This document shows positions 12,450 to 24,231 of a stretch of 64,000 bases of DNA, one piece after another (positions within the stretch are counted from its first letter, which is position 1; each line of letters starts with the position of its first letter). The stretch spans positions 124,001 through 188,000 of the forward strand of contig JADNRV010000036.1 in the NCBI GenBank assembly GCA_015499995.1. The letters are read 5' to 3'. The notes under the pieces are model-generated. The model ran no database searches. It was given only the letters and a program-made list of their open reading frames with translations, and was not told the DNA's origin. A program made the translations under genes and the position numbers. The DNA comes from Flammula alnicola (taxonomy: Eukaryota > Basidiomycota > Agaricomycetes > Agaricales > Strophariaceae).

Positions 12450-13629
12450 CTAGGATGTAATTGGAATGAAACGCATCCCGAGTCGTTGGTCGCGATAAAT
12501 GTGATGGTCATACGTTCTACTTAAAAATACGCCAAAGATGAAAGTCAAAAGGAATGGAAGGAGCCTGGATATCAGAGACACTACATCTCGATAATTATAT
12601 CGATATGGATACCGATATGCTTGGAGCAGTTGAGATGAGGGCTCGAATGTATGACCGGTTTGTTGCGAAACGATGGCACTGCCGTGAGATGAGGCGGTAG
12701 TGACGACGTGTCTCGGATTTAACATCTTCGAATGAACAGCGGGGCGAGCGAGAGCGTTTCTGGTGCGTTTGAGCGAAATGCCGAATGGGAAACCCCTCCC
12801 AAGGTTTACAGAGAAGGCAGGCAGGCCATCCAGACTGGAGAGGTTATGTGATTGCCACCAATTCTTCATGCCATTTGGATTGACCGGCGCCCGTTCATCG
12901 ATAGAAATCGACGATGAGGAGAGTTCAACAGAAGCAGATTCGGTTGTATCATGATGATGATCAACACTTTCCTTCTTTACCGCCCAATCAATGAGTTGAG
13001 TTCGATGGGAGATAAATTGGTAGTATGGAACTGCATAACCGCAGGTCTATCGTTGTTTGGTGATAAGCAACAGCAGTTGAGAAGCGGACAGAAAAGAGAG
13101 ACTATCTTACCGTGCCAACTTTGTGTACATCCAAACCAATCACGGCGCGAGATCCTGGTAGTCGCTTTTCAGAGCCTATAAGAGCTTCGTATTCCGGCGT
13201 CCCAATTTCATGGAAAAATCCTAATAGAAGCAAAAAATCAGTCTCTGACATAGATTTTGGACACAGAATCTGAGTGACCTTTCCCGTAGAGCCTCACGAT
13301 CCGAGCTGGACCTTCAAAGGCATGAAAGAGAATCGTCACCCGTCCATTCTCACGAATGTGGGCAACAGTCTCTGCACCTGAAAATGGAATCCGTTTCAAG
13401 TCATGAAGATGGACTATATTCGCAGAGATGTAGAGGTAATACCTGAGCCGGAGAGGTCTTCATACCATACACGACGAGAATGGACAACGTGGAACGTGCC
13501 TTCGATGGCCTTTGGCGAGACGTTGACGTGGCCATCGGGAGAGAGGGGCGCCGAAGCTACCCAGAACATTTGTTGCTTCAAGATCCATTCGATAAGATAC
13601 TGAGGAATTTCTTCTAGGAACTGGCCCAT
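12450..13629 (-). CDS. Pyridoxamine 5'-phosphate oxidase-like (FMN split-barrel) protein with C-terminal membrane anchor
   Basis: Belongs to the fungal PNPOx-like flavin-binding family; whether it oxidises a B6 vitamer is not established. Exons: 13443-13629, 13279-13377, 13111-13220, 12450-13046 (330 aa, all phases agree). The N-terminal domain has the family pattern: EWILKQQMFWVASAPLS, GHVNVSPKAIEGTFHV, VWYEDLSGSG, then HIRENGRVTILFHAFEGPAR, IVRLYGKG and TPEYEALIG. The second part has KVGT-TCGYAVPYYQF and RTQLIDWA. A polar linker is followed by MKNWWQSHNLSSLDGLP. Near the end one hydrophobic segment (about VVSLISRLLPFLLTFIFGVF) precedes a short basic tail, suggesting a tail anchor. No frame damage. 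Confidence 0.8.
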
Positions 13630-14370
13630 AAGAGACGGAGCGGACTGCGAGAAGATTGAAGCGCGATGTTGATATTTAAGTACCCATATGTCGACCTTAA
13701 GTAGAGCTGGTCGAATCCCAGAATATGGTAATAATCATCATCGATTGACCTCTTTCAGCTTAATATCAGCCAATTCATTCATACGAGGTCGGAAGAATTG
13801 GACCGGAAGATGGAAACGTGCTAGGAAACAATTGACCGCAAGATTCGATAAAAAGATGAGCATCCTAAATTGTCTAGGGGGCAGGTGTGGGGACTTCCAA
13901 GGCCTCCCTGGCGTTCTGCCGCCGGTGATACGAGATCCCGCATAGTCATAAGAGCTTCGACAGAGGGCTTCTCCAACAGAGAGGGGTACGAGATCGTGAT
14001 CCACAAACGAAGATAAGGGGGATTAACACCGCAAGTCACGAACATGCCTTGGTAATCTCAATGCGCGAATTTCCTTTTTTCGTTGGACCGGTAGACAGTC
14101 TTTCAAGTGCAGATTAATGATACCAAAAGAGAGATGCCCGCGCGTTGCCAGGTTTGCCAACTGGTGGAAGAACTTCACGAATCCGATCTTAGCTGGGCAA
14201 CAAAGACCTGGACCTGCAATCCCTTGGCCTGAGATTTATCAAAGTGATTTGAATGTGGTACTGACCTGCTTCTGAGGTATGAAAAAGGAATCTTGAACAT
14301 CGTCAAGCTATGTCAAGTTTAAAATAAGTACATGTCCGCGCCCGCGTTTGTCGGTTATCTTTGATAGTGG
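13630..14370. other. Intergenic region with short unassigned frames
   Basis: Upstream of the PPOX-like gene. Minus-strand open frames at 13738-14004 and 13821-14045 overlap in different phases and show no family match, though the second has a moderately protein-like start (MFVTCGVNPPYLRLWI). No splice model makes them a gene. They may be a decayed fragment or chance. Confidence 0.3.
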
Positions 14371-14559
14371 GAACAACCTAGTGTAAATGTTATTTGGAGC
14401 GAAAGGGACACATGCTTGTGGCTGTCTGGGGAACGTCTTGTCAACGTCTTGTGGGCAAACTGTCATCTTGGAGGATTTCGGAAGCGGAAGGTGGAATGGT
14501 TTGTCAAAAATGTCCGATTCGGCTATCATTTTGAACGCCGAGTGGTTCAAAGTCGGAGC

Positions 14560-15650
14560 CCTACTTGCTCTTGTTCGTCCATCGGTTGTCTCTTCTGCTC
14601 ATCTTTAAGTCACCTTGACTCTTGCAAGTACCTACTAAAGGCAAAATATTGGACGAAAGTCTATGCCTCTACGGCCTGTGCTACGTGGAACATCTGGATT
14701 GGTATTTCTCTTCAGACGATGGTCTCTCTGGATCTAGTCACCACTTTAGGGGTTCAAGCGCAATCGAGCTTGGGGATCATCTCTGTTTCTCTTCAATCAT
14801 CCATCTGCATAGACGGATGGGAAGTGAAGGCTAACAGACTTTCTCAAAAATATACTGTCGTCCATTGGTCTCGCTCGCTATCCCCAATTTACCTCTCGTA
14901 CTCTGGTCCTCTACATGTAATCTAAAGTTCATCACGGAGCGTCTGGAGTACTTGCTACAATTCTGGACATGTTGGGTTATCTAGCAGTATTACTGATCTG
15001 ATTTAAAGTCGTTCATTCGAGCAGTTTGTGAGATATCTTGAATGCGAGATGATGGATAGTAACATACTGACATCATCATTGCTGACTGGAGGCCCCTGGC
15101 TCTATGTGACTCTGTATTCCTGGGTCCCACATTTCTCCTACTTTCACGGGTTTATAATTATCCTTGAAGGTTTGTTCCGATTTTCAAGCCACTATTTTTT
15201 CCGATTTGGTTTCTCTTATTTTTCTCAGCGTTGGATTCTGGACAACAATCTATTTTCTTATGCAACCCGTCATGTTCCAACTTTTATTGATACGTGAGGC
15301 GTCCGATTTGATGAATTACCAAGTTCTAATAATGTTTTTACCAGGACAACTCCACTTTCATCATCTTGGTGATAGCGGACATAAGACGAGCTTCAAAACA
15401 TGACTTTTGTGGGCAGCTGTCCCATTTAGCTGCAAACGCCAATGCCACCTTTGTCATACTGTCGGGGTACATCCACACTTATTCACAGTTTTCAAGAAAT
15501 TTTTTTCCGAACGTCAAGTCTCTCACGAATTACGATTTCTGTCAGTCCAGGTGACCCATACTAACCTTCTGGAGCAGCTATCGCTCTCAAGGTACTCCAC
15601 CTGACGCTATACAAATGACCGCGCTGATAGCAAGATCTGAAAATCTATGT
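14560..15650 (+). pseudogene. Possible decayed multipass membrane-protein gene (DUF6534-like)
   Basis: Low-confidence call. Short stretches in different plus-strand frames recall the agaric seven-helix DUF6534 family: AEWFKVGALLALV (about 14540-14580), KILDESLCLYGLCYVE (about 14640-14690), SAIELGDHLC, and later hydrophobic stretches (15060-15300). They occur in the expected order but cannot be joined by normal splice sites in a single frame. No start, stop or full set of helices was found. If real, it is a relic broken by several indels; the alternative is chance hydrophobic frames in AT-rich DNA. Confidence 0.25.
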
Positions 15651-17067
15651 CAAAGCATTCAGTCAGCAAGACGGCGAGTTAAATCGAACGTTCTAGCCTG
15701 TATTTACATGCTCATCTCCGGCTCCTTGCAGCAACCGTTCCATTTTTTACATTCGTCGAGGGCCTGCGAAGGGTGTTCATGGACTTCATTTGCATGTCCG
15801 AGTCCCCGGAGTTCGATTTTGCTATCCAAACCAGGATGGAACACTGCAAGTTCACAATAGACTCAGCATGCGGCCTGACCGGGGAGTGGGGCGAAGGAAG
15901 GACACGGCTACACTCAATACAGGCAGCTTCCCAGGACGATTAATATGCCGGCGGTCTTCTTTGCGTTCGTACCTTTCCTGCACTGCTCGTGATAACGGTC
16001 TTCTTCTCGGAGTCTCGTCTGATGATTGCTAGTCCAAGCACCGGCACGTAAAACGGAGCGGAGACCATTCAGAAGGTCGCGCTGGTACAGCAATGTAAGA
16101 TAGATGGTTCTCTGGCTCCAAGATGGATACCAGAGTTTGTGCCACGCCGTCGAGAACCCAGCATGCGTCTCCTCGGAGGGAGCTTTCATGTAAATCGCAA
16201 ACTCCAAGGAGCTTGAGCTGTTCTCCGATGGAGGTTTACAGACTCTGTCGATCGACGAGGAGAAATATCCAAGGCATCCTGATCCAGGCCTAGTCCGTTG
16301 AGCCGGCATTACCTTAAGTACTTCATAGAAAGACGAAGCCAATTCTAAAAATAACTATGCAGCAGTCTCTGGACCATTTCTCGTTAAACCTAAGTACTGC
16401 AGGCAAGCATATTTCTCGCACAACTAGTTCACTTCAATGAACACAAGTATTTTAAAAGCCTTAAAGCATGGTGTACTAACACCCCAACAGTGATGATACC
16501 TTGTGCGCAAGGTGTATATATTTTTGTACATAACGCCAGACCAAGTAACTACTGCTATGGGACGTGTGATAGCAAAACCACTAGAGCACCTGGTGCGCTA
16601 GAATTACGTGTTGTCTATCTGTACCAAAGTAGAGCACTAACATACGTAAAAAGAAAAAGAGAGAGAGGAGAGGAGGAAGGGAAGAGGAAGATATGGGAGA
16701 GGTGAGGTGAGATAGGGAGATAAGAGAGGAAGCGAGGGAAAGAGAGATAGGCATAGACAGAGGAAGAGAGGAAAGAGATATCGAGAGACATGGGAAAAGA
16801 GGAGAGGGAGGAGAGAGAGATATCGAGAGAGATGGGAGGAGAGGAGGGGAGGGACAGAGGAAGGCGAGGAGATATAGTGGGTGATGATAAGGAGATATCA
16901 AACAAGAAAATTGTGATTGAGTATGTCCCAAGAATAAATGAAGAATAAATTGATTGTCTTGTTCTAGAATGCAGATGCAGAATGCCGATGAATGATGTAT
17001 GTTCCGATGAATGCCAACAATGCGAGGGACGATAGAAAAGAGATCAAGCCCAAGAGATGCGAGGAAG
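15651..17067. other. Gene-poor region with purine-rich low-complexity tract
   Basis: No recognisable gene. Minus-strand frames between 15914 and 16342 have no family features. From about 16650 to 16880 the plus strand is almost pure A/G (listed separately), creating a long meaningless Ser/Leu/Pro frame on the other strand. The rest up to 17067 is 3' flank of the zinc-finger regulator. Confidence 0.45.
16650..16880. repeat. Purine-rich (GA) low-complexity tract
   Basis: About 230 bases in which the plus strand is nearly all A and G, with imperfect units around GAGAG, GGGAGA and GATATCGAGAGA. GATATCGAGAGA recurs at two places (about 16777 and 16820), so part of the tract arose by local duplication. 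Mirror-symmetric purine runs of this kind can form triplex structures, but nothing shows that here. Confidence 0.7.
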
Positions 17068-18557
17068 TCAGGCAAACGCAGCCATGGATCCGTCCCATTG
17101 AAATGATGAGAAGTCGTAGTCGTTGAACTGCCAGGCAGAGGATGCGGAGGCATCAAACACTTCAGGCGGGTTGACGAAGCTCTGCTCCTCCATAACCTGA
17201 GGTTCAGGGAGAGGTTGAACGCCGTTAAACTGGGCGAGGAGCTCAGGTAATTCATGAGTGAAATGGAAGGCCCGGACATCAATCCAATCCATAGCGATAG
17301 GTGCATCATCGTACTCGTCACAGAAGGCCAACGTCGATGACGGAGTGCAGGATATTTGAGGGAGTTGGAGATATTCCTGCATCGAGTCCATGCAGTTCGT
17401 TGGCGGGAGGTATCCTTGGCTGACGTTGGTTCCATACACAGCGAAAGAAGGCTCACTGAATTCTTGAGGAGAGGGAGCTGGCGTAGGATACAGGAAAGGG
17501 GAGCAGGACTGGCAAGCACAAGCGAGATTACCAGTGGCACTGTGGCCGGGATGCAATCTAATCGGATCATGCTGAGGCAGCCGGCCGTCGGCGAGCTTAT
17601 CAGCTTCTATGGGGTCACAGGGGCCAGTGGAGGAGTAATCAAGGTTGCAGTCTGCGTCGCCATGATACTCGACCTGGCTGCCTGTCCAAGAATAAGGCGA
17701 CGGAAGACCCCCGACAAACTCTCCTGGTTGCAGCTTTCCCATCTCGTTCTGAAAGAATTCTAAGAAAGGCGTAGCTCCGTGCATACTGTGCACATTTACA
17801 TCGGTGCTGCTGCTGGGAGTGGGAGGCGCATTGGAAAAGCTTCGATCCGCGTCCATAATGCCAGAAGCTGGATAAGGGTTCGCTGAAAACAGCGAGAACT
17901 GTCCCAGAGCCTCCGAGGGAGAGTCTGACGCGTCCTTGATGGTGCGGACGACCCGGAGTGGAATTCGACGAGGGTTGCTGACATTGGCCTCGTCGACGAG
18001 CTCGACCTTCGAAGAACTGGATGATGCGACCTTGTCGGCATCATCACGCTTGCGCTTCGGCGGTTTCTGGGACGCGACTTTGAAAGTGTGCTGCTGAACT
18101 GGAGGAGGCGATTGATTGAGGCCGCTAAATCAAGGAGATGAGTACATCGAGGTCGATCGGAATGGTGGAAGAAGAAGACTAACTGTTTAGAGTTCTCGTG
18201 AGATTTAAGGTTGGACCTCTGGAGGGTGGAATAATTGCAAAGGGTGCAATTGAATCGCCTGCCGTAAACAAAAACATGCGAGTCAATAACGCGGACGAGC
18301 GAGGATGACGCAGTGGCCACTCACTCTGCGTTTGGGTCATGGGTGGCTTTATGACGGTTAAGATCAGATTTGCGGGCAATAGACTTGCCGCAGAGGTCGC
18401 AATTTACAGGTCCACATTCAGCCTATAAGAATAAGAACAAAGACAAGGGCAGATCAGCAAAAGACAAGAAGACAATAGACAAGGATGAACTCACGTGCGG
18501 AGCTTTACGGACGCGTGCGCTTTTGGCTGCCTTTGTGCCACTGGGTTCAGCGGGCAT
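17068..18557 (-). CDS. C2H2 zinc-finger transcription regulator (two fingers)
   Basis: Probable nuclear DNA-binding regulator. Exons: 18495-18557, 18325-18422, 18184-18258, 17068-18124, giving 430 aa with consistent phases. Finger 1 is C29-x2-C32-x12-H45-x3-H49 (CDLCGKSIARKSDLNRHKATH). Finger 2 is C58-x2-C61-x12-H74-x4-H79; its last His codon spans the exon 3/4 junction. A basic stretch KPPKRKRDD follows and looks like a nuclear localisation signal. The remaining 300 residues are acidic, Pro/Ser-rich and mostly disordered, ending in WQFNDYDFSSFQWDGSM, an aromatic-acidic stretch of activation-domain type. No frame damage. Target genes cannot be inferred. Confidence 0.82.
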
Positions 18558-19401
18558 TGTTGCCGAGAATAGATCGAATCGGGTAATGAATAGAGGGGTA
18601 CTGAAGATTCTTGGACTATGTCCAGGAGGAATACGCGTCGACGTTAGGTCGGGAGGGGGGAAAGTTGGGTGGAGGAGTGGGATGCTGGTATGGCAATGTC
18701 AAGTGGACGCTTGAAAACATCGCATTTCTGCCCGAACTTATAGGGCTCAGAAAAAAGTTGGATTGGTTTTCAGTTTTTTCCCTTATTTGTCGAGGAGGCG
18801 GGATTTTGCCTTCATGGGAGGCCAGAAGAGCGGAAACACCATATTGAGGCTTAAAGGCGGATTGGTGGAGACCCACTTTTTGTTTTATCCCCAGTATGGA
18901 AAGAAACGTGGAGAGTAGAACAAAGGAATGGAGACTGGGCAACGGCAAAGCGGTAACGATGATGGCGATGGTCAGTGGCCCAGCAATCCGACATAAAATA
19001 TACCCAGTTAGGAAGGTCTTTTTGTTGCGGAATGTTTGCGTAATCGAGCGGGCCAGTACAGGAGAAATAATTAGAGGTGAATGAATTGTAAATGATAGAA
19101 TATATTTCTTAGGACAGCTGTCAACGAAGGACGCTGAAAGGTATTTATAGCTAAGCGCCCAGCTAGATCAATGTCTTGTACGTAACTTCACTGCTGCCTT
19201 GCTGTCAATTGCAACTCCAGTGGGCGAGCCCGATCGGTCGTACTATGGCGAAGTGAGGCTGCGATTAGATTAGATTACATAAGTAGATTAGATTCATGGA
19301 TCATCCAATCGTGTTTCATTGCTGTTATCTACATTCTGATCATTTAACAAAAGTACACGAAATTGTACAAGTTCTATATCGCTTATGCTCTAGCTTTCTT
19401 C
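18558..19401. other. Promoter of the zinc-finger regulator and 3' flank of Dicer
   Basis: Both neighbours are on the minus strand. The part near 18560-18900 should contain the regulator's promoter; the AT-rich part near 19260-19400 should hold the Dicer 3' UTR. No coding exon seen. Confidence 0.45.
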
Positions 19402-22400
19402 TTAGGTCTCGGCGCCTTCTTTCTTCAGCAGCTCGTAATTCACGCCTACATCCCTCAGCTTGAACATTTTAATCGCCTGCTCCGCAGCAGCGTACTTGAC
19501 TTCTTCTTCGCTCGGCTTACCCCTCCACTCGTCCGTCACTTTCACCTCCTCCTTGTCATCTACGACCACCGCACAGCTGACCTTGCTCCCAGATCGATCG
19601 ATAACGTACTGGATGGTCTTGTCGCGTTTCGCCGCCCACATCGAAAGCCGAGACACAGGATGCAAAACGTCCACATCGTCCCGCACGATGTGCTCCAGCA
19701 GCGGCATCACACCCAACCGTTCGAGAACGGAGCGCACGAGGGGGATGGAGCCGTTGGAATCGATGAATATCGCGCCGATGATGCTCTCGACCATGTCGCT
19801 GAAGAACTTGGGCGCCTGTAGCCGGGTGAGTGCAGCCCAAGGGAAAATAGGCCCACTCATCAAGCTCTCTTCGATCTCGTCTTTGCGCTTGCGAAAGCGT
19901 GTAAAGGTGTTCAGCTGGTCTTCGAGGACTTTGGGGCTCGAGTGCAGGAGACACTTCCAGAGGTATATTTCCTGCGCATCGTTTGTTACTTCAATACCCC
20001 CATCGGCGTTCGGGTGCGGCATGACCGCGTCTACGGTGATGCGCGTCTTGAGACAGATGTAGGCGAGGATGTGGGCATTGACGACCGCTGATTTGCGGAG
20101 GTGCATGTGTCCGGGGCTATAGTTCTTGCCAGGCGCGTGGTAGAGGTAGTGTGTGACGATCATATCCAATACGGAGTCGCCGAGGAATTCCATGCGTTCG
20201 TAGGAAGACGCGCGGCTGTCCTGCTGATAGCTTGCGTGTGTGAGAGCCTCGATCAGGAGGAGCTTGCGCTGGAACGTGTACCCTAGCATGCGCTCGACGT
20301 CGGCTAACTGTGCTGGGAAGTTCAGGTCCTCGGCTTGGGCTGTGAGTGAGTCGACGCGCGAGAGTAGCTGTGAGATGCGGGTTGGCAAAGGCTCCCATTT
20401 CAGGCCGAGGTCGAAGAACTTGATGCATTCATAGCCAAGGTCAAAACTTCCGTGCAGGTAAGCAGCACCGATGATGGATTCTACGACGTCAGCAAGGACT
20501 AGAAATGTACATCAGATATCTGGATGAGGAGCACGAGAATCTGGAATAGTGACCTTTGGTCGACAGTTGCTGGCTCTTCTTTGACTTCTTCTTTTTCGGG
20601 GTTGTGTTCGTATCCTCAACTTTATCTTCATGTTGCTGCATCGGTTGGTCGGTTGGTTGAACCACCGGCGACAGAGGTGGGTTAGCTGCCTCTTTAATAG
20701 TGAAATACCTTGGCTTCCACTTCTTTCCTAGCATAACATCTGTTTAGAATAAGCCAATTTATCAGCGTCTATTTGAATATGAGAGATAACGATCATACCT
20801 CTAATAATCCATCTGTAAACTCCTCGAGAAATATCCTCCTTCGCGAGGCGTACATTTGACACTGCGTGGTCCTTCCTCCTCGTAAGGTACCCTTCGTGCC
20901 ATAGCGGATATTCTGCGAGCAACTGAACGCCCACGATAAACTTGAGAACAGTGTCGCCCAGAGTTTCCATGCGCTGGTAATTCAACCTTTCTCCAGAAGA
21001 CGGAGCAGTAATAGCGACAGTAAGGAGAGAGATAGGTATCTCCGAAATCGGGTTCGAGTCGAAGAGGTTCTTGCGGAGCGAATGCGTGGTCATGGCCATG
21101 AACAGATATCGGAGAATCGAAGGTAGAAGAAACGAGTATTCAGCTTCTTCTGGGGACAAGAGAACAACGCCGGAATATTGGGGTATCAGGTGAATGAGCG
21201 GAGGTGGTTCCTTGGCCATGACCGTAGCGCTATCTTGGACCGGTGTGGGTACCAAGAAGTTCGTTCTGGGAGGGAATGCCTGCGCGATGAGAAGTGGATA
21301 GGTAATCTGAATCTCGTCACGGAAATGCTTCTGGTACCATTCGCGCAGTTCGTCCTCCTCCTCTGCTGGAAGGGGTTCGTACCGCCATCCTATGAATTTG
21401 AAGGGCCGTCCGAAACCCATATGTCTCTGGATGAACGTCAGATCGGCGGGATAGCCAAATCGATGGCCGAATTCATCAGCTCTAACCATGAGACGATGCT
21501 GGTATGAGGAGGGTGCTGCAGCGGCTTGATTAACGAGCCAGGAGCGTCGAACATCCCATTCCGTGTCGACGTTGTTGACGGGAAGGAAAAGGTACACAAA
21601 ATCGAGGTCGTCCCATTCCATTCGGGTGTTATTCAACCCCCAGAAAATTGACCGGGTATATTCTCTTGCTTTGGCAATGTTCTTATCATTCGCATTAACC
21701 GTACCAAGATGGCGAATGGATGTTTTGACAGGCCGAACACCAGGCCGATAGAGCATGGGACCTTCGTTTGTATCCAGGGCGATGTGTTCCGAACGAGCGA
21801 AGAGCAAGAGAGGAGAGAGTCCATCAATGTGTAGCTCGGAACACTGCCATATGTCCGCAGCAGTGTCATCTGCAGCCCAGGGATCGATGCTGATAGACAC
21901 CTTGGCGAAGCCGGCCCTCTTCTCGACGTCAGCCAACATCGCCTTCACCTCCTCTTCGAGCTCGGGCTCAACGACGCTCGTTATAGGGAGGAGGCTCTCA
22001 TTTAGAAGACCTGCTTCGTATAACGAGAGATAGGCCTTGTACGCGGAGTGCCGATGCGCCGAAATGACGTTTTTATAGATACGGTCGACAGTAAATTGGC
22101 GCTCTGGGAGTGGTAGAGTGCGCGGAAGGGTGACCTTTGAGCCGTAGGGGCCGGTATATGGTGTCAATGGCTTGTAGTGGGCATCGAAGGCATGCCAGCC
22201 TTCTGGGAATTCAGGAGGATCGATGTCGTACAATGGTCGATTGTCTACGTGGGACGAGTTGGGTATGACGGCGCAGAAATGGGTTAGGTGAGATACAGCG
22301 GAATGGAGAGTCAATAGAGCTCTATTAAAAAGAGTTCTCAGTCAGAGAGCATGTAAGGATACGCAGGCAAAAAAAGCTTACCCTGTGGACTCCACGCGGA

Positions 22401-24231
22401 ACTCCATATCGTCGTCTTCCTCGTCTTCGGCTACTATCATCTCGTCATCTACGACGAAGGAGGCATCACGGCTAGGATCATTATAAAGTTCTACCATCTG
22501 TCGTTCGAGAATCTCCCATTTGGCGACATCGGCATGCTGTTTACCGCCTTCCTCGAACATGACGGTGAACGTACTCCGTCTCTTCCGCGCCCGACCTCGA
22601 CTCTGCGCCCAGCTCGCCATATTTGGAGGTGGGTCCCAACGAATCACGCTGCCGCATGCCTGAATATCGATGCCCTCTTCTGCAACGGCTGTCGATACAA
22701 TGAGGTTCTTCTCCCCTTCTTTGAAGTCCGAGAGTGTGTCGTCTTGGGATTCTCTGACGAGGCTGCGCGTGATATCCATCATGGAGTGCCGATGAGAGCT
22801 GTCGGATGTCCCCAAGAGCGTGCCGATCCTGAAAATATCTTTGGTGAGAGGATGGTGCTTTAGGACTTCCGCGAGCGCGAGAACGGCATCGCGTCGCTGA
22901 ACGAAGATGATACAGCTATATGTATCGTTCAAGGACTCCGCTTCGGCCTTCTCCAACAGCAGGCACTCGATGAGAGCGCGGATCTTGTCCGATAGGTCGT
23001 CCTGGATGTCGTCTGCATAATACGAGACGGGGGAGACCACGACCTGGTCGAGGATGCTTGATAGGTAGACCTTTTCGCTACTCTTCCACGTCACCATGAT
23101 GTTGTTGTATGGATTCGCGGCCTCTTTCGCTCTCTCTAGGACTTTCCAGACGAACCAATCGGCGGCCCATGGTCCGAGGTCATGACATATATCCATTGCG
23201 GCACGCTCGAAATCGCGTAGTCCTTTGTGCGTGAACGAACTCTCCTTCTGGATGACCTTTGATAGCTTCTGATCCACCCTCTTATAATCGGATGACCCGT
23301 GTCCCATCCGCTGAAGTTGACTGCGAAGCGAAATGACAGAGGGGTCGTTCTCGATGTCGAGCGTTTTGATTATCGCTGATAAGGAAGTGAGGTTGGTGGA
23401 GAAAAACGAGGTGGAGTCGTCGGGCGGATAGTACATGACGTGCTTGAAGATGGGTCGGTGAACATATTGGGCTAGTTCAGACCGGTGGCGACGAGGGGCG
23501 TGAATGGTGCTATCGAGATTGCTCTCGATGGTTCTTGTAAACTCGTCAGGGGACGCCGCTCATGCAGTTGTATAGAACAACGACTCACTGGAATGCTTTG
23601 ACCACATTTCCACCGTAAATAGGGCTCGCAGTGAGGCCCAGAATCATTGGTCGAACAATATTCGACACGTTATTCTCGTTCCGGGGTGGTAAGTTGAAGT
23701 AAAATTCCATCATAATCCGGTTATAGGGATGATTATCGACGGCGTGATGGGCTTCGTCGAACACAAGAAGACTGATATCTTTGCCCAAGGAGATATAGCC
23801 GTGTCGAAGGGCGTCAAGAAAGACTTGAGGGGTCGACACCATGATACGGTGTGTACGGAGAACTCGCTCCCATAAAGCAGCGTTCTTCCACTGGTCAGGT
23901 TCATTTGCTCCGGAAACGATACCGACGGAGACCTGTAAGTACGACGAGATGACACCCTTCTGTTGCTCGCACAAGGCAACGGTAGGAGCAAAGAACCATG
24001 CGATCTACCCAAAACGTCAAAACCTGCTGTAGAATCGGACGACACGACGACATGTACCTTGGTAGGTTCCCTCTCCATTTCGTGCCTCAATCTAAGAACA
24101 GCGATCAAAGTCTTGCCTGATCCTGTGTCGAGTGCGATAATGATGTTCTTGTGAAGGCTTTCATCGAGCATCTCCTGTTGATACCCTCGAGTAATGGGCA
24201 CAGGAGGTTCGGGGCTGGGATCGCCGACCAT
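19402..24231 (-). CDS. dcl: Dicer-like endoribonuclease
   Basis: Cuts long double-stranded RNA into small RNAs for silencing. Exons: 24058-24231, 23589-24004, 22382-23533, 20799-22321, 20554-20739, 19402-20498; 4548 nt, 1515 aa, no frame damage. Order: helicase with Walker A GSGKT (residues 37-41) and DEAH (141-144); helicase C with VAEEGIDIQACGSVIRWDPP and QSRGRARKR; Dicer dimerisation domain from about residue 585 (LLTLHSAVSHLTHFCAVIP); a long middle region with no PAZ domain I can recognise; RNase IIIa with RMETLGDTVLKF (about 1031) and DVVESIIGAAYLHG; RNase IIIb with YERMEFLGDSVLD (about 1250) and FSDMVESIIGAIF. Acidic catalytic residues are present in both RNase III domains. The last 80 residues resemble a dsRNA-binding fold. 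The start at 24231 puts the helicase at the very N-terminus; a longer form cannot be excluded. Confidence 0.93.

Noticed and set aside
13738..14045. Overlapping minus-strand frames after the PPOX-like gene
   Set aside because: No family pattern and no workable splice join; left as unassigned.
16581..17570. 329-residue minus-strand frame spanning the purine tract
   Set aside because: Its C-terminal half is the translated CT-rich tract and its N-terminal half is the regulator's last exon in the wrong phase.
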